From: Hymenobacter sp. YC55
GTDB lineage: Bacteria; Bacteroidota; Bacteroidia; Cytophagales; Hymenobacteraceae
Reading direction: 5' to 3'
Assembly: GCF_029433095.1 (NCBI RefSeq)
Contig: NZ_JARNTX010000002.1
Coordinates: 1,302,001 to 1,366,000, forward strand
DNA: 64,000 nucleotides
Shown here: positions 34,351 through 43,468 of the stretch, one piece after another
Position numbering within the stretch: position 1 is the stretch's first letter
Layout of the letters: every line of letters starts with the position of its first letter
Position numbers and translations under genes: made by a program
Notes under the pieces: generated by a model
Told to the model about the DNA's origin: nothing
Database searches by the model: none
What the model saw: only the letters and a program-made list of their open reading frames with translations

Positions 34351-34392
34351 AACGAAACTCAGGTGGGGAAGAGAAACAGCGCAGAAGCGGGC

Positions 34393-34400
34393 TAAAGATA
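34393..34400 (-). promoter_or_regulatory. Probable -7 element of the mutA-mutB unit
   Basis: On the minus strand this reads TATCTTTA, one base off TAnnTTTG, 43 bases ahead of the mutA start codon. Confidence 0.4.
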
Positions 34401-34424
34401 CCGGTTCGAGGACAGATACGGGAG

Positions 34425-34456
34425 TTGGAGAGACAAGAAGGGTTCGGCTATATTTG
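34425..34456 (+). promoter_or_regulatory. Promoter of the PorT-like gene (TTG, 21 bases, TATATTTG)
   Basis: TTG at 34425-34427 and a perfect -7 element TATATTTG at 34449-34456 have a 21-base spacer. The start codon follows after a leader of roughly 55 bases. It lies back-to-back with the mutA promoter. Confidence 0.65.
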
Positions 34457-34515
34457 CCGGCTTTTAACGGATAAGATTATTCTGCCCTTGTTGTTTTATT
34501 TCTAGTTGCTTACAA

Positions 34516-35784
34516 ATGCCAAGAAAATTACTCCTATTACTGCCCTTGCTTTTGAGCTGCACCGTAGCGCTTGCCCAAACTAACTTTCGACCTGGTTACG
34601 TATTACCGCTTTCCGGTGATACACTGCGTGGCGAAGTAGATTCTCGAGGAGCACAGCGCAACGCCCGTTTGGCCCGCTTTAGAGCATCGGAAGGAGCCCC
34701 CATTACGGAATACCAACCGCGGCAATTGCGGGGTTACGGGTTCAACGGCGACCGGGTCTACCAAACAGAAACCGTGCTGTTAGCAGATTCCGTGGGACGT
34801 CCATCCTTGCTGGATGCCCCAGCCGACACCATCAAGCGGCCCTCTTTTCTAGAGGTGATTGTGCGTGGGTCAGCTAGCTTGCTATACCTGCGCGACCAAG
34901 CCGATAAAGACCACTACTATTTGCTTACCGCAGATGCACCAGTGCAAGAACTGCTGCAAAGCACCCGGCGAGTAGTGGAGAATGGAGTCACTTACCAAAG
35001 AAAGTCAGACGAGTTTCGGTACGTATTAGCGGCTGCTACCAAGCAGTGTTTGGTGCTTCAGCCCTCAATCAACTCCATACGCTATGGCTTAAACGAACTG
35101 GCCAGTTTTGTGCGCCGCTACAACGATTGTGTGGGCGCACCATCGGCTACCCCTGCCAGTAAGAGCCACCAAAACCGAGTGCAGCTTGGCTTTGTGGTTG
35201 GGGGCGAGACAAGTCAACTAGTTTTAAACGAAAACTACCCGGGTAAAACGATAACGTTCAGAGGTAATAGCGCTATTCAACCAGTACTAGGAGTAGCATT
35301 CAATCTGCGTCTTATAGGGTTTAACCGAACACTTTCGGCGCGAGTCGAAACGCTATATGAGAGCCAACGCTATGAGCCTAAGTATCGCAATGCAACAGGA
35401 TTTGGCCGTGAGTATCGGGCTAAGTTGACAGGTATTCGGGTTCCTGTATTGGTTTGCTACACCTATCCCAGAGGCAGAATTCAACCGTTTCTGCAAGTCG
35501 GGTACAGCTTCAACCATCTATTGAAAGCCGATAACGAAGCCCGCAATGTGTATCCGCCAACAACGGGAACAATTCCTCCCGCGCCCTGGACACCGGTAGT
35601 TGAGTCTCGTCGGTTCGAGCAGGGACTGGTTGGGGGAGTCGGTCTGACTACTGCCCGTCCCGATAAGCGCAATGTGGCCGCTTCGGTGCGGTACGAGCGT
35701 TCGGATGGGTTTAGCGACATCCTCGGTTTTGGTAGTCGCGTCAACCGATTGTACGTGCTTCTAAGCTACGATCTGACTCGCTAG
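34516..35784 (+). CDS. PorT-like outer-membrane beta-barrel protein
   Basis: A 422-residue exported protein with signal peptide MPRKLLLLLPLLLSCTVALAQ. The N-terminal half (about 22-200) is a soluble domain beginning FRPGYVLPLSGDTLRGEV. The C-terminal half (about 220-422) has strands such as VQLGFVVGGETSQL, RIQPFLQVGYSFNHLL and LYVLLSYDLTR that fit the outer-membrane barrel group including PorT. No precise function can be given. It stands alone with a good promoter. Confidence 0.72.
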   Translation: MPRKLLLLLPLLLSCTVALAQTNFRPGYVLPLSGDTLRGEVDSRGAQRNARLARFRASEGAPITEYQPRQLRGYGFNGDRVYQTETVLLADSVGRPSLLDAPADTIKRPSFLEVIVRGSASLLYLRDQADKDHYYLLTADAPVQELLQSTRRVVENGVTYQRKSDEFRYVLAAATKQCLVLQPSINSIRYGLNELASFVRRYNDCVGAPSATPASKSHQNRVQLGFVVGGETSQLVLNENYPGKTITFRGNSAIQPVLGVAFNLRLIGFNRTLSARVETLYESQRYEPKYRNATGFGREYRAKLTGIRVPVLVCYTYPRGRIQPFLQVGYSFNHLLKADNEARNVYPPTTGTIPPAPWTPVVESRRFEQGLVGGVGLTTARPDKRNVAASVRYERSDGFSDILGFGSRVNRLYVLLSYDLTR

Positions 35785-35889
35785 CAGCTGTTTTCTACCA
35801 GCCACCGTGAACCGAAGCCCGGTCCCCTTCGTTCGCGGCTTTAGGATTTACAAATACATAGCATCCGAACAACTCCCGTGCGGCGGCTG

Positions 35890-35897
35890 TATCTTTG
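35890..35897 (+). promoter_or_regulatory. -7 promoter element TATCTTTG before the nucleotidase C-half gene
   Basis: A perfect TAnnTTTG element, 30 bases before the ATG at 35928. It could drive both nucleotidase halves. Confidence 0.6.
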
Positions 35898-35927
35898 TGG
35901 TCCGCAGTCCTCTTCTTCACACCTCCG

Positions 35928-36698
35928 ATGCATTTTCTCTTCTCTCGCACAGCAGCACTGAGCCTGCTAGCCGCCCTAGCGCTTTCGTCGGGCTGCCAGC
36001 GGGCTGCCTATGTGGCTAAGCCAACGTTGCAGCCCGTTACGGCCCAACCCGTTGGCAAAACCCTCGCCGACGACCCTACGGCAGTGGCCACTATTGCGCC
36101 CTACCGCCAGCGCGTGACCGAGCAAATGGCGGCGGTTATCGGAACGGCTCCTAGTGCCTTGGTGAAGAGCAATGGGGAGTCGCCGCTAGCTAATTTCGTG
36201 GCGGACTTGCAGCGGACCCGCGCCAGCCGTGAGCTAAATCAGCCCATTGATCTAGGCGTGATGTCCAACGGGGGCCTGCGGGCCCCATTGCCAGCCGGGC
36301 AAGTAACGCTAGGCTCGGTGTTCGAGCTAATGCCGTTCGAAAACGAATTGGTGGTGCTAGATGCTCCCGCTGCCGTGGTGCAACAGCTCTTCGACTATGG
36401 GGCGCACGTGAAAATGGCCTTCTCTGGCGCGACGTACACCGTTAGCCCCGATGGCAAAGCCACCGACATTCGCATCGGCAACCAGCCGTTCAACCCCGCT
36501 CAGAACCGCGTCTACACCATTGCCATCAGTGACTACCTAGCCGGTGGTGGCGACAATATGGTGTTCTTCAAGTCTATTAAGCCCCGTGGTACGGGTGTAC
36601 TGCTGCGCAATGCTATTGCCGACCAGATCCGGGAGCTAACCAAGCAGGGCAAGCCCGTGGAAGCAAAGGTGGAAGGCCGAGTGAAATCGACTAGTTGA
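35928..36698 (+). CDS. 5'-nucleotidase C-terminal domain lipoprotein
   Basis: A 256-residue lipoprotein. The signal ends in a lipobox-like LSSGC with Cys near residue 22. The rest is the UshA-type nucleotidase C-terminal domain: ESPLANFVADLQR, GVMSNGGLRAPL and the substrate-clamp SDYLAGGGDNMVFF. This domain normally sits on the same chain as the metallophosphatase. Here it is separate and encoded first, 94 bases before the phosphatase gene. ATG at 35928 gives the signal peptide; a GTG at 35895 is disfavoured because the promoter overlaps it. Confidence 0.85.
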   Translation: MHFLFSRTAALSLLAALALSSGCQRAAYVAKPTLQPVTAQPVGKTLADDPTAVATIAPYRQRVTEQMAAVIGTAPSALVKSNGESPLANFVADLQRTRASRELNQPIDLGVMSNGGLRAPLPAGQVTLGSVFELMPFENELVVLDAPAAVVQQLFDYGAHVKMAFSGATYTVSPDGKATDIRIGNQPFNPAQNRVYTIAISDYLAGGGDNMVFFKSIKPRGTGVLLRNAIADQIRELTKQGKPVEAKVEGRVKSTS

Positions 36699-36792
36699 GT
36701 AATTACTTGACTACGTTCGATGCTTACCCTTCTCTGCTACGCATAGTAGCTAGCTCCACTTCCTTCATACCAACTCACTTACACCAAACGAA

Positions 36793-37719
36793 GTGAATCG
36801 TCGCGAATTTCTTAAACATACAGGAGTAGGTGCCGCAGGAATGGGCTTGCTAGGCCTAAGCGTACCGGCAGCCGCAGCCGATACCAAAGCCAACCGGCTG
36901 GTAATCCTGCACACCAACGATATGCACTCCCGCATCGAGCCGTTCCCGGATAATGCTGCGCAGTACGCGGGCATGGGCGGCATGGCCCACCGGGCCACGC
37001 TCATCAAGCAGGTGCGGGAGCAAGAGCCACACGTGCTCCTCCTCGACTCCGGCGACATCTGGCAGGGGACGCCGTATTTTAACTTCTTCATGGGAGAGCT
37101 GGAGTATAAGCTCATGAGCGAAATGAAGTACGATGCCAGCACCCTCGGCAACCACGATTTCGACAACGGCCTCGAAGGATTGCAGAAGCAGCTACCCAAC
37201 GCCACTTTCCCTTTCCTGATTTCCAATTACGATTTTACGGGCACCGTCTTAGCGGGCCGCTTCCAGCCCTACAAAGTGTTCGAGAAGGCCGGGCACCGTA
37301 TTGGCGTGTTCGGGCTTGGCATAGAGTTGGCCGGCCTAGTAGCCGATAAAAACTTTGGCGCCACCAAATACCTCGACCCCATAGCCACGGCCAAGGAGAT
37401 GGTAGCCAAACTGCGCGGCCCCGAAAAGTGCGATTTAGTTATCTGTCTCTCGCACCTCGGCTACAAATACCAGGGCTCCAAAGTCGACGACTTCAAGCTA
37501 GCCGCCGGTGCCCCTGGCATCGACCTGATTTTAGGTGGCCACACCCATACGTTTCTCGACAAACCTGACGTTGTAGCAGGACCCAATGGCCACCAAACGC
37601 TCATCAACCAAGTAGGATGGTCCGGCATCAACCTGGGCCGCCTCGACTATACGTTTGAGCGCGGCACCCGCCGGCCGAGCGTTGCCATGGCTTCTGTGGT
37701 GCCCGTGCAAGCTGCCTGA
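36793..37719 (+). CDS. 5'-nucleotidase N-terminal metallophosphatase domain protein
   Basis: A 308-residue exported protein. A twin-arginine signal starts NRREFLKHTGVGAAGMG. The calcineurin-like domain has the metal motifs HTNDMHSRIEP, DSGDIWQG, LGNHDFDNG and GGHTHTF. With the lipoprotein encoded just before it, this makes the two halves of a UshA-like nucleotidase or 2',3'-cyclic phosphodiesterase as separate chains. The GTG start at 36793 is needed to include the RR motif. Stop at 37719 is 153 bases before the dnaA start. Confidence 0.88.
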   Translation: MNRREFLKHTGVGAAGMGLLGLSVPAAAADTKANRLVILHTNDMHSRIEPFPDNAAQYAGMGGMAHRATLIKQVREQEPHVLLLDSGDIWQGTPYFNFFMGELEYKLMSEMKYDASTLGNHDFDNGLEGLQKQLPNATFPFLISNYDFTGTVLAGRFQPYKVFEKAGHRIGVFGLGIELAGLVADKNFGATKYLDPIATAKEMVAKLRGPEKCDLVICLSHLGYKYQGSKVDDFKLAAGAPGIDLILGGHTHTFLDKPDVVAGPNGHQTLINQVGWSGINLGRLDYTFERGTRRPSVAMASVVPVQAA

Positions 37720-37739
37720 TAAAACCTCGACAAATGCAA

Positions 37740-37776
37740 GTGGAAAAACGGTTTTTTCTCTCCTGACTTTTCCACA
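37740..37776. promoter_or_regulatory. Inverted pair of DnaA-box-like sites before dnaA
   Basis: GTGGAAAA (37740-37747) and TTTTCCACA (37768-37776) face each other. The second differs by one base from TTATCCACA. They may serve dnaA autoregulation. A short hairpin, AATGGGCC/GGCCCATT (37798-37805 and 37813-37820), follows between them and the gene. Confidence 0.4.
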
Positions 37777-37872
37777 TTTTTGTCTCCCTCTAAAAAAAAT
37801 GGGCCTCTCTGGGGCCCATTCGCGCCTCTTCTATTTCACTCACGCACCTGCTGCTTTTGCCGTAACTACTTG

Positions 37873-39366
37873 ATGCTGAAGGATTGCCATACAGTCTGGG
37901 CCAACTGCCTTCGCGTCATCCAAGCTACCATTGGTGAGCAGAGCTTCCGAACGTGGTTTCTACCCATTGTTCCGGTTGCGTTACAGAACAACGTGCTCAT
38001 CATTCAGGTACCGAGCACCTATTTCTATGAGTTCTTAGAGGAGCATTACGTCGAGGAGCTGAAGCGGGCTATTCACCAGGAGCTAGGCCCGGATGGGCGT
38101 CTGGAGTATAGCATTGTAGTGGACCAGGGCAACAGCCAGAACCAGCCCCGCACCCTCAACCTGCCTACTACTCGCAAGGTGGCTGGCCCCGCACCCGTAG
38201 CTACGCCTGCCGCGGCCTTGGCTGCTAGCCCTATGTCGTCTTCGGTGCGTAATGTAGCGGCCGCAGCGGCGGCACCGGTCACCCAAACCACGCTGCGCAA
38301 CCCCTTCGAAGCCAGCAAGGCTGTGGACCGGCACTATCTGCACTCGCAGCTCAACGGTAGTTATACTTTCGAGAACTATATCGAGGGTGACTGCAACCGC
38401 TTGTCACGCTCAGCGGGTTTGGCCGTGGCCAACAAGCCGGGCACTACTAGCTTCAACCCGCTCATGATCTATGGCGGCGTAGGCTTAGGCAAGACCCATC
38501 TGGTGCAAGCCATTGGCAACCACATCAAGGCCAGCAACTCCGACAAATTCGTGCTGTATGTGTCGGCCGAGAAATTCACCAACCAGTTTATCGAAAGCTT
38601 GCGCGCTAACGCCGTGCAGGATTTCGCCAATTTTTACCTGCTGGTTGACATCCTGATTCTGGACGACGTGCAGTTTTTGTCGGGCAAAGACAAAACGCAG
38701 GAGATGTTCTTCCACATCTTCAATCACCTGCACCAGGCCGGCAAGCAGATTGTCATGACTTCCGACCGGCCCCCGCGCGACTTGGTAGGATTGGAAGACC
38801 GGCTGCTTTCCCGCTTCAAGTGGGGCCTCACCGCCGACCTGCAAAGCCCCGACTTCGAGACGCGCATGGCCATCATTCAAAACAAAATGCAGCAGGATGG
38901 CATCGACATCCCGCCGCAGGTGGTGGAATACTTGGCGCATTCGGTCAATACGAACGTCCGCGAGCTGGAAGGCGTGCTGATTTCGCTGGTGGCACAAAGT
39001 AGCCTCAACCGCCGCGAAATCGACTTGGAGATGGCCAAGCAAGCCCTCCGCCACATCATCGAGGAAGTGGAGGCTGAAGTAAACATCGACTTCATCCAGA
39101 AAACCTGCGCCGAGTACTTCAGTGTGCCGCTGGATTTGCTGAAAGCCAAAACCCGCAAAAAGGAAGTTGTAACCGCGCGGCAAGTGGCCATGTATTTTGC
39201 CAAAGAACACACCAGTCACTCGCTCAAGAGCATCGGGCATCACTTCGGCGGCCGCGACCACAGCACCGTCATTCACTCCGTGCAGACCGTTTCGGACCTC
39301 ATCGATTCCGATAAGAGTTTCCGCAATCAGATAGCTGAGTTGCGCAAGAAGTTTGCTGGCAAATAG
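37873..39366 (+). CDS. dnaA: Chromosomal replication initiator DnaA
   Basis: A 497-residue initiator. Domain I (about 1-80) starts VWANCLRVIQATIGEQSFRTWFLPI. Domain II is an Ala/Pro-rich linker (about 95-145). Domain III has Walker A GGVGLGKTHL (201-210) and Walker B ILILDDVQFL. Domain IV has the DnaA signature GGRDHSTVIHSV that binds DnaA boxes. It opens oriC and controls initiation. The ATG at 37873 gives the normal N-terminus; the open frame extends 93 bases farther up without homology. dnaN is not next to it. A 25-base palindrome ends it. Confidence 0.97.
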   Translation: MLKDCHTVWANCLRVIQATIGEQSFRTWFLPIVPVALQNNVLIIQVPSTYFYEFLEEHYVEELKRAIHQELGPDGRLEYSIVVDQGNSQNQPRTLNLPTTRKVAGPAPVATPAAALAASPMSSSVRNVAAAAAAPVTQTTLRNPFEASKAVDRHYLHSQLNGSYTFENYIEGDCNRLSRSAGLAVANKPGTTSFNPLMIYGGVGLGKTHLVQAIGNHIKASNSDKFVLYVSAEKFTNQFIESLRANAVQDFANFYLLVDILILDDVQFLSGKDKTQEMFFHIFNHLHQAGKQIVMTSDRPPRDLVGLEDRLLSRFKWGLTADLQSPDFETRMAIIQNKMQQDGIDIPPQVVEYLAHSVNTNVRELEGVLISLVAQSSLNRREIDLEMAKQALRHIIEEVEAEVNIDFIQKTCAEYFSVPLDLLKAKTRKKEVVTARQVAMYFAKEHTSHSLKSIGHHFGGRDHSTVIHSVQTVSDLIDSDKSFRNQIAELRKKFAGK

Positions 39367-39380
39367 CCAGTACTAGCTAC

Positions 39381-39434
39381 CTCCCAATAAAAAAGAAGGC
39401 ACTCCGAATGGAGTGCCTTCTTTTTTATTGGGAG
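39381..39434. terminator. Bidirectional terminator with perfect 25-bp stem
   Basis: Bases 39381-39405 are the exact complement of 39410-39434, with a four-base loop. The arms contain A6 and T6 tracts. It lies between dnaA and a convergent membrane-protein gene. Confidence 0.9.
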
Positions 39435-39457
39435 CTGAAACCTAAGAGTAGTCTGTC

Positions 39458-39946
39458 TTATAGATTCGGCTGTGCGTCGTGCAGCGGAATTTGATATTGG
39501 GCAGCAAAGCTGCGGAGCTGTTCCCGCAATTGGCGCTTGCGTTTGCGGCCCCGTACTTCTCGAAGACTTAGGGTATAGGTGCCGTCTTCCTTGGTATGAA
39601 CCCGAACTTGCTGTAGCATTAACTCCAAGCGGTTGATAGCCTCGGCCGCAAACACTTGCTTAGGCCGAAATAGGCCATTCTTGTGCACGATGTAGCCCGG
39701 CGTAAATTCCAGATAGCTCTGTGTACCAAACACGGGGGCGTTGTGTACAAGCACGTAGCCGATGTACACCAAGCTGAAAATCAGGAACACATAATGCAGA
39801 AAATGCATGTCGTTCAGGCCGCTGTCGGTGACGATTAGAGTGAGAGTATACGCCACCCAAATGAGACCGAAGGATAATTGTCCCCAAAACGGAATGCGGG
39901 AAGTGTTGGCGGGTTGGAGACGAATGCGGGTAGAAGCTGTAGGCAT
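39458..39946 (-). CDS. Hypothetical two-helix membrane protein with PH-like domain
   Basis: A 162-residue protein. Two hydrophobic helices, WGQLSFGLIWVAYTLTLIVT and FLHYVFLIFSLVYIGYVLVH, are followed by a roughly 85-residue domain that looks like a small bacterial pleckstrin-homology fold (YLEFTPGYIVHKNGLFRPKQ), ending in a basic tail. The function is unknown. ATG at 39946 is chosen; farther upstream codons would extend into a low-quality leader. Confidence 0.6.
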   Translation of the reverse strand: MPTASTRIRLQPANTSRIPFWGQLSFGLIWVAYTLTLIVTDSGLNDMHFLHYVFLIFSLVYIGYVLVHNAPVFGTQSYLEFTPGYIVHKNGLFRPKQVFAAEAINRLELMLQQVRVHTKEDGTYTLSLREVRGRKRKRQLREQLRSFAAQYQIPLHDAQPNL

Positions 39947-40137
39947 AGCGGCGTAAATGGTCGCAACAAAGGGCAAAGAAAGCGAAAAACCGGCAACGCA
40001 CGGAGCGCAGCCGGTTTTAGAAGGCACTCAGTTAGCGTTGTCGGCCCGACAAAAGACGAACCTAAGTAAGAACGTTGAATTACTTACTAGGGATTCCTTT
40101 TTCCGCTCGATAGGCGAAGTGTCGGTACGCTACTTTG

Positions 40138-40566
40138 TTATTTCAACGTAGCAGAAGCTAGCTCCATTTCCGGAACGGCACTCAGAACCTGCGAAACAGG
40201 GCAATTAGCCTTGGCTTTTTCAGCGTACTGCTGAAATTCTTCCTGCGAAACACCCTCGACTTCCCCTTCGGTGGTCAGCGTAATCTTGACGATTTTCGGA
40301 ACCTCGCCTGAAGTGTCTAGCGTCACCTTCGACTCCGTACGGATCTGCTGCACCTGCTTGCCGTCTTTGGTTAAGATGCTGGTTAGGAACATGGTGTAGC
40401 AACCGGCATGGGCCGCGCCAATAAGCTCTTCTGGGTTGGTGCCTTTTTGACCTTCAAAGCGGGCGCCTACCGAGTATGGAGCCGAAACTGTTCCGCTCTG
40501 GGTAGTGATATTGCCGCTGCCTTTGATGTCGCCGTTCCAAACAGCGTTTCCGCGTTGATTGATCAT
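40138..40566 (-). CDS. OsmC family peroxiredoxin
   Basis: A 142-residue OsmC/Ohr-type thiol peroxidase. The two reactive cysteines are Cys56 in AAHAGCYTM and Cys122 in KANCPVSQV. The beginning RGNAVWNGDIKGSGNITTQSG is that of OsmC. It reduces organic or other peroxides through a thiol cycle. It lies in a divergent position to the GH3 gene. Confidence 0.92.
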   Translation of the reverse strand: MINQRGNAVWNGDIKGSGNITTQSGTVSAPYSVGARFEGQKGTNPEELIGAAHAGCYTMFLTSILTKDGKQVQQIRTESKVTLDTSGEVPKIVKITLTTEGEVEGVSQEEFQQYAEKAKANCPVSQVLSAVPEMELASATLK

Positions 40567-40665
40567 ATGTGTGGATTGATGAATGGTGAAATGAAGTCGT
40601 GAAGGTATACACTGAAATCGAAGGATAGATAAGCGCTAGCATAAAGGGTAGTTTTCAGCTTGCCT

Positions 40666-40673
40666 TATCTTTG
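40666..40673 (+). promoter_or_regulatory. -7 promoter element TATCTTTG of the GH3 gene
   Basis: A perfect consensus element 63 bases before the ATG at 40737. Confidence 0.6.
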
Positions 40674-40736
40674 AACGGTGGCTAGCAGTTCCTTCTCAGC
40701 TACTCAACATTCTGCTCATCCCTACATTCTGTTTCA

Positions 40737-42233
40737 ATGGGCCTGAAATCTGCCTTGAGCCGCCCGCTAGCCACTTACATTACCAACCAATACGCGCGTT
40801 GGCAGCAGGACCCCATTGGCACGCAGCAGCGGGTGCTTCACAGCATTGTGGCAAAAGCTAGCGGCACTGCTTTCGGTAAAGAGCATGACTTCGGCGCTAT
40901 CCAGTCGGCGCAGGACTTGGCCCTGCAGGTGCCCGTGCGTGACTACGAGGGCCTTGCGCCATATTTCGAGCGGGTGAAGCACGGGGAGGCGAATGTACTC
41001 TGGCCAGGTCGGCCGCTGTATCTGGCTAAAACCAGCGGTACCACCTCCGGGGCCAAGTACATTCCGCTTACCAAAGACAGTATTCCCAACCATATCAATG
41101 GCGCCCGCGATGCCCTGTTGCACTACGTGCGCCGCACCGGTAAAAGTACTTTCTTGGACGGCAAGCTGATTTTCCTGTCAGGGAGTCCGGAGCTAGAAGA
41201 AGTCGGCGGTATCCCAACGGGGCGCCTGTCGGGTATCGTCAACCACCACGTGCCGGCCTACCTGCGCCGCAATCAACTGCCGAGCTACGCTACCAATGTC
41301 ATCGACGATTGGGAAACCAAGCTGGCGCGCATTGTAGACGAGACGCTAGCGGCACCTATGACCCTGATTTCGGGGATTCCGCCGTGGGTGCAGATGTACT
41401 TCGACCGCATTGTGGCGCGCACGGGTCGGCCGGTAGGAGAGGTATTTCCTGACTTTAATCTGTTCGTGTACGGCGGCGTCAACTTCGAGCCGTACCGTAA
41501 AAAGTTATTCGATACCATCGGGCGGCCGGTGGATAGCATCGAGCTGTTTCCGGCCTCCGAGGGCTTTTTGGCTTTCCAGGACGAACCTGGCAACCCTGGG
41601 CTATTGCTGCTACTTGACGCGGGCATCTATTACGAGTTCATTCCGGCCGAACAGTTCTTCGAGCCCAATCCGCCCCGCCTTTCCCTGGCCGACGTAGAGT
41701 TAAACAAGCAGTACGCGTTAGTTCTCAATTCCAATGCCGGCCTGTGGGGTTACAGCCTCGGCGATACGGTGCGCTTTGTGCAGAAATATCCGTTTCGGGT
41801 GGTAGTGAGCGGACGGATCAAGCACTTTTTGTCGGCTTTCGGCGAGCATGTTATCGGAGAGGAAGTAGAGCAAACACTGCGCGAGGCCATGCAGCAGCAC
41901 CCGGAGGTGGAAGTGGTGGAATTCACCGTGGCACCCCGCGTCAGCGACGACCCCGCCATCCCGTCGCGCCACGAGTGGCTGATCGAGTTTGCGCGGCCTC
42001 CGCACGATGTTGCAGCTTTTTCTGCGGCGTTGGAAGCGGGCCTGCGCCGCCGCAATGTCTACTACGACGATTTGCTTACCGGCAACATCTTAGCACCGTT
42101 GCAACTGACGCCGCTGCCAGTGGGCGCCTTTCAGCGTTACATGAAAAGCCTAGGCAAACTCGGCGGCCAAAACAAAGTGCCGCGCCTCAGCAACGACCGA
42201 ACAGTCGCCGATGGGTTACACAAAGCTGGTTAG
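40737..42233 (+). CDS. GH3 auxin-responsive-promoter family acyl-adenylating enzyme
   Basis: A 498-residue member of the GH3 family, which belongs to the ANL adenylate-forming superfamily. Visible motifs are the ATP-binding YLAKTSGTTSGAKYIPLTKD (about 98-117), FVYGGVNFEPY, and the Tyr/Glu-rich IYYEFIPAEQFF segment. Plant members join amino acids to jasmonate or auxin. Bacterial ones are uncharacterised and may make acyl-amino-acid conjugates. A function beyond the superfamily reaction is not inferred. Confidence 0.87.
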   Translation: MGLKSALSRPLATYITNQYARWQQDPIGTQQRVLHSIVAKASGTAFGKEHDFGAIQSAQDLALQVPVRDYEGLAPYFERVKHGEANVLWPGRPLYLAKTSGTTSGAKYIPLTKDSIPNHINGARDALLHYVRRTGKSTFLDGKLIFLSGSPELEEVGGIPTGRLSGIVNHHVPAYLRRNQLPSYATNVIDDWETKLARIVDETLAAPMTLISGIPPWVQMYFDRIVARTGRPVGEVFPDFNLFVYGGVNFEPYRKKLFDTIGRPVDSIELFPASEGFLAFQDEPGNPGLLLLLDAGIYYEFIPAEQFFEPNPPRLSLADVELNKQYALVLNSNAGLWGYSLGDTVRFVQKYPFRVVVSGRIKHFLSAFGEHVIGEEVEQTLREAMQQHPEVEVVEFTVAPRVSDDPAIPSRHEWLIEFARPPHDVAAFSAALEAGLRRRNVYYDDLLTGNILAPLQLTPLPVGAFQRYMKSLGKLGGQNKVPRLSNDRTVADGLHKAG

Positions 42234-42424
42234 TAATAGGAACGGCAGTGATGCCTTAGTAAAGCTGTTTTAAGAAATAGTGTAGAGCACACCGCAGAAT
42301 TCTCTAAATAGCTTCAATAGTCGCAATAATAGCAGTGGCAAACGGAGAAATAAGGTTTAGCGCTACCGTAGACTACGATACACACTGTACGTTCGATGTA
42401 GCTGTTCATGGAGAACAGTAGAAA

Positions 42425-42757
42425 GTGCATACCTACATTCTGGGGAACCTAACTACCTGGAAAGAATTTGGGCGGAGGCTGCTTGCTTTCCCGGTTACTG
42501 TAGCAGATCGGGTAGTCTTTGAGGACAGTAGTAGTCTACACAATCCTTATTTCGGTCTTACGGTCTATTGCTTTGATGCCAGTGGTCATTCCGCAATACA
42601 AGTGGTTTTTGACAACCGCGCTCCTGACCCTGACCGGTATTATATTTCCTTTTCTATTCTGGCGGAGGTTGCTGCCATCAACCGTTTAGGGCAGATGCTT
42701 TTGAATTGGGATGTTGCTGTTCGCCCCGAGCTAGTGTGGGAGGCCAAAACAAGTTAA
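42425..42757 (+). CDS. Hypothetical protein, 110 residues
   Basis: A GTG-started small soluble protein. The frame is closed by a TAG six bases upstream, so this is the only start. It reads VVFEDSSSLHNPYFGLTVYCFDASGHSAIQVVF and ends with a hydrophobic helix FSILAEVAAINRLGQMLLNW. I do not recognise the family. It precedes the small HAD gene by 32 bases on the same strand and may share its mRNA. Confidence 0.55.
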   Translation: MHTYILGNLTTWKEFGRRLLAFPVTVADRVVFEDSSSLHNPYFGLTVYCFDASGHSAIQVVFDNRAPDPDRYYISFSILAEVAAINRLGQMLLNWDVAVRPELVWEAKTS

Positions 42758-42789
42758 TGCTCTAAACAGCGTTCCTCTGTTTATATCGC

Positions 42790-43236
42790 ATGCGCATTGC
42801 CTTCGACCTTGACAATACCTTGATTCGTTGTGGCTATGATTTCCCGTTGGAACAGCCTCGGCGTCGCCTATGGGCGAAACTATTAGGTGGGGAACCGCTG
42901 CGCGAAGGCATTGTGGCGCTGGCAGAGTATTGCCGTCAGCGCCAATGGCAGGTGTGGGTGTACACTACCTCGTACCGGAGCACCTGGTACATACGCAAGC
43001 TGTTCTGGCTGCACGGCATCTATTTAGACGGGGTAGTAAACCAACCGCGCCACAACCGGGAAGCCGCTGCCAACTGTACCAAACACCCGCCAAGCTTCGG
43101 TATCGACTTACTGCTGGATGATTCAGAAGGTGTTCGTCTAGAAGGGGAGCGGCACCAATTCCGGGTGTTGGTTATTCAGCCGAACGACAAGGAATGGGTG
43201 ACACAGGTGCTAGCAGCATTTGATGCGCTCAGCTAG
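42790..43236 (+). CDS. Small HAD-superfamily hydrolase
   Basis: A 148-residue HAD-like protein. Motif I is AFDLDNTLIR with Asp6 and Asp8, motif II Thr is in VWVYTTSYRS, and motif IV may be LLLDDSEGV. No cap domain is visible between motifs I and II, so substrates could be large. The substrate is not predictable. It follows a 110-residue unknown gene by 32 bases. Confidence 0.72.
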   Translation: MRIAFDLDNTLIRCGYDFPLEQPRRRLWAKLLGGEPLREGIVALAEYCRQRQWQVWVYTTSYRSTWYIRKLFWLHGIYLDGVVNQPRHNREAAANCTKHPPSFGIDLLLDDSEGVRLEGERHQFRVLVIQPNDKEWVTQVLAAFDALS

Positions 43237-43367
43237 TCGAGCGTAAAAACAAAAAGTGACAGTTCACTGAATCTGATGCGCATTGTTGGTGCGTATGTCC
43301 TCTTAAAGCATAAATATTTACTGGATAAGTCTGGTCTGATAAAAAGTAAATAATCTTTTCATTATCC

Positions 43368-43375
43368 TATCTTTG
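43368..43375 (+). promoter_or_regulatory. -7 promoter element TATCTTTG of the receiver gene
   Basis: A perfect consensus element followed by TACAA, 93 bases before the ATG at 43469. Confidence 0.6.
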
Positions 43376-43468
43376 TACAAGGAATACTGTGAACAGATTA
43401 CACACCTGTTTTTGCTGATTAATACCGTTCTCTTAACTGCTCTTTTCACAGAAGAATATCCTCGTTAA

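Noticed and set aside
37740..37872. Chromosomal origin oriC next to dnaA
   Set aside because: Only two imperfect DnaA-box-like sites and no AT-rich unwinding region or dnaN are seen; skew data would be needed.
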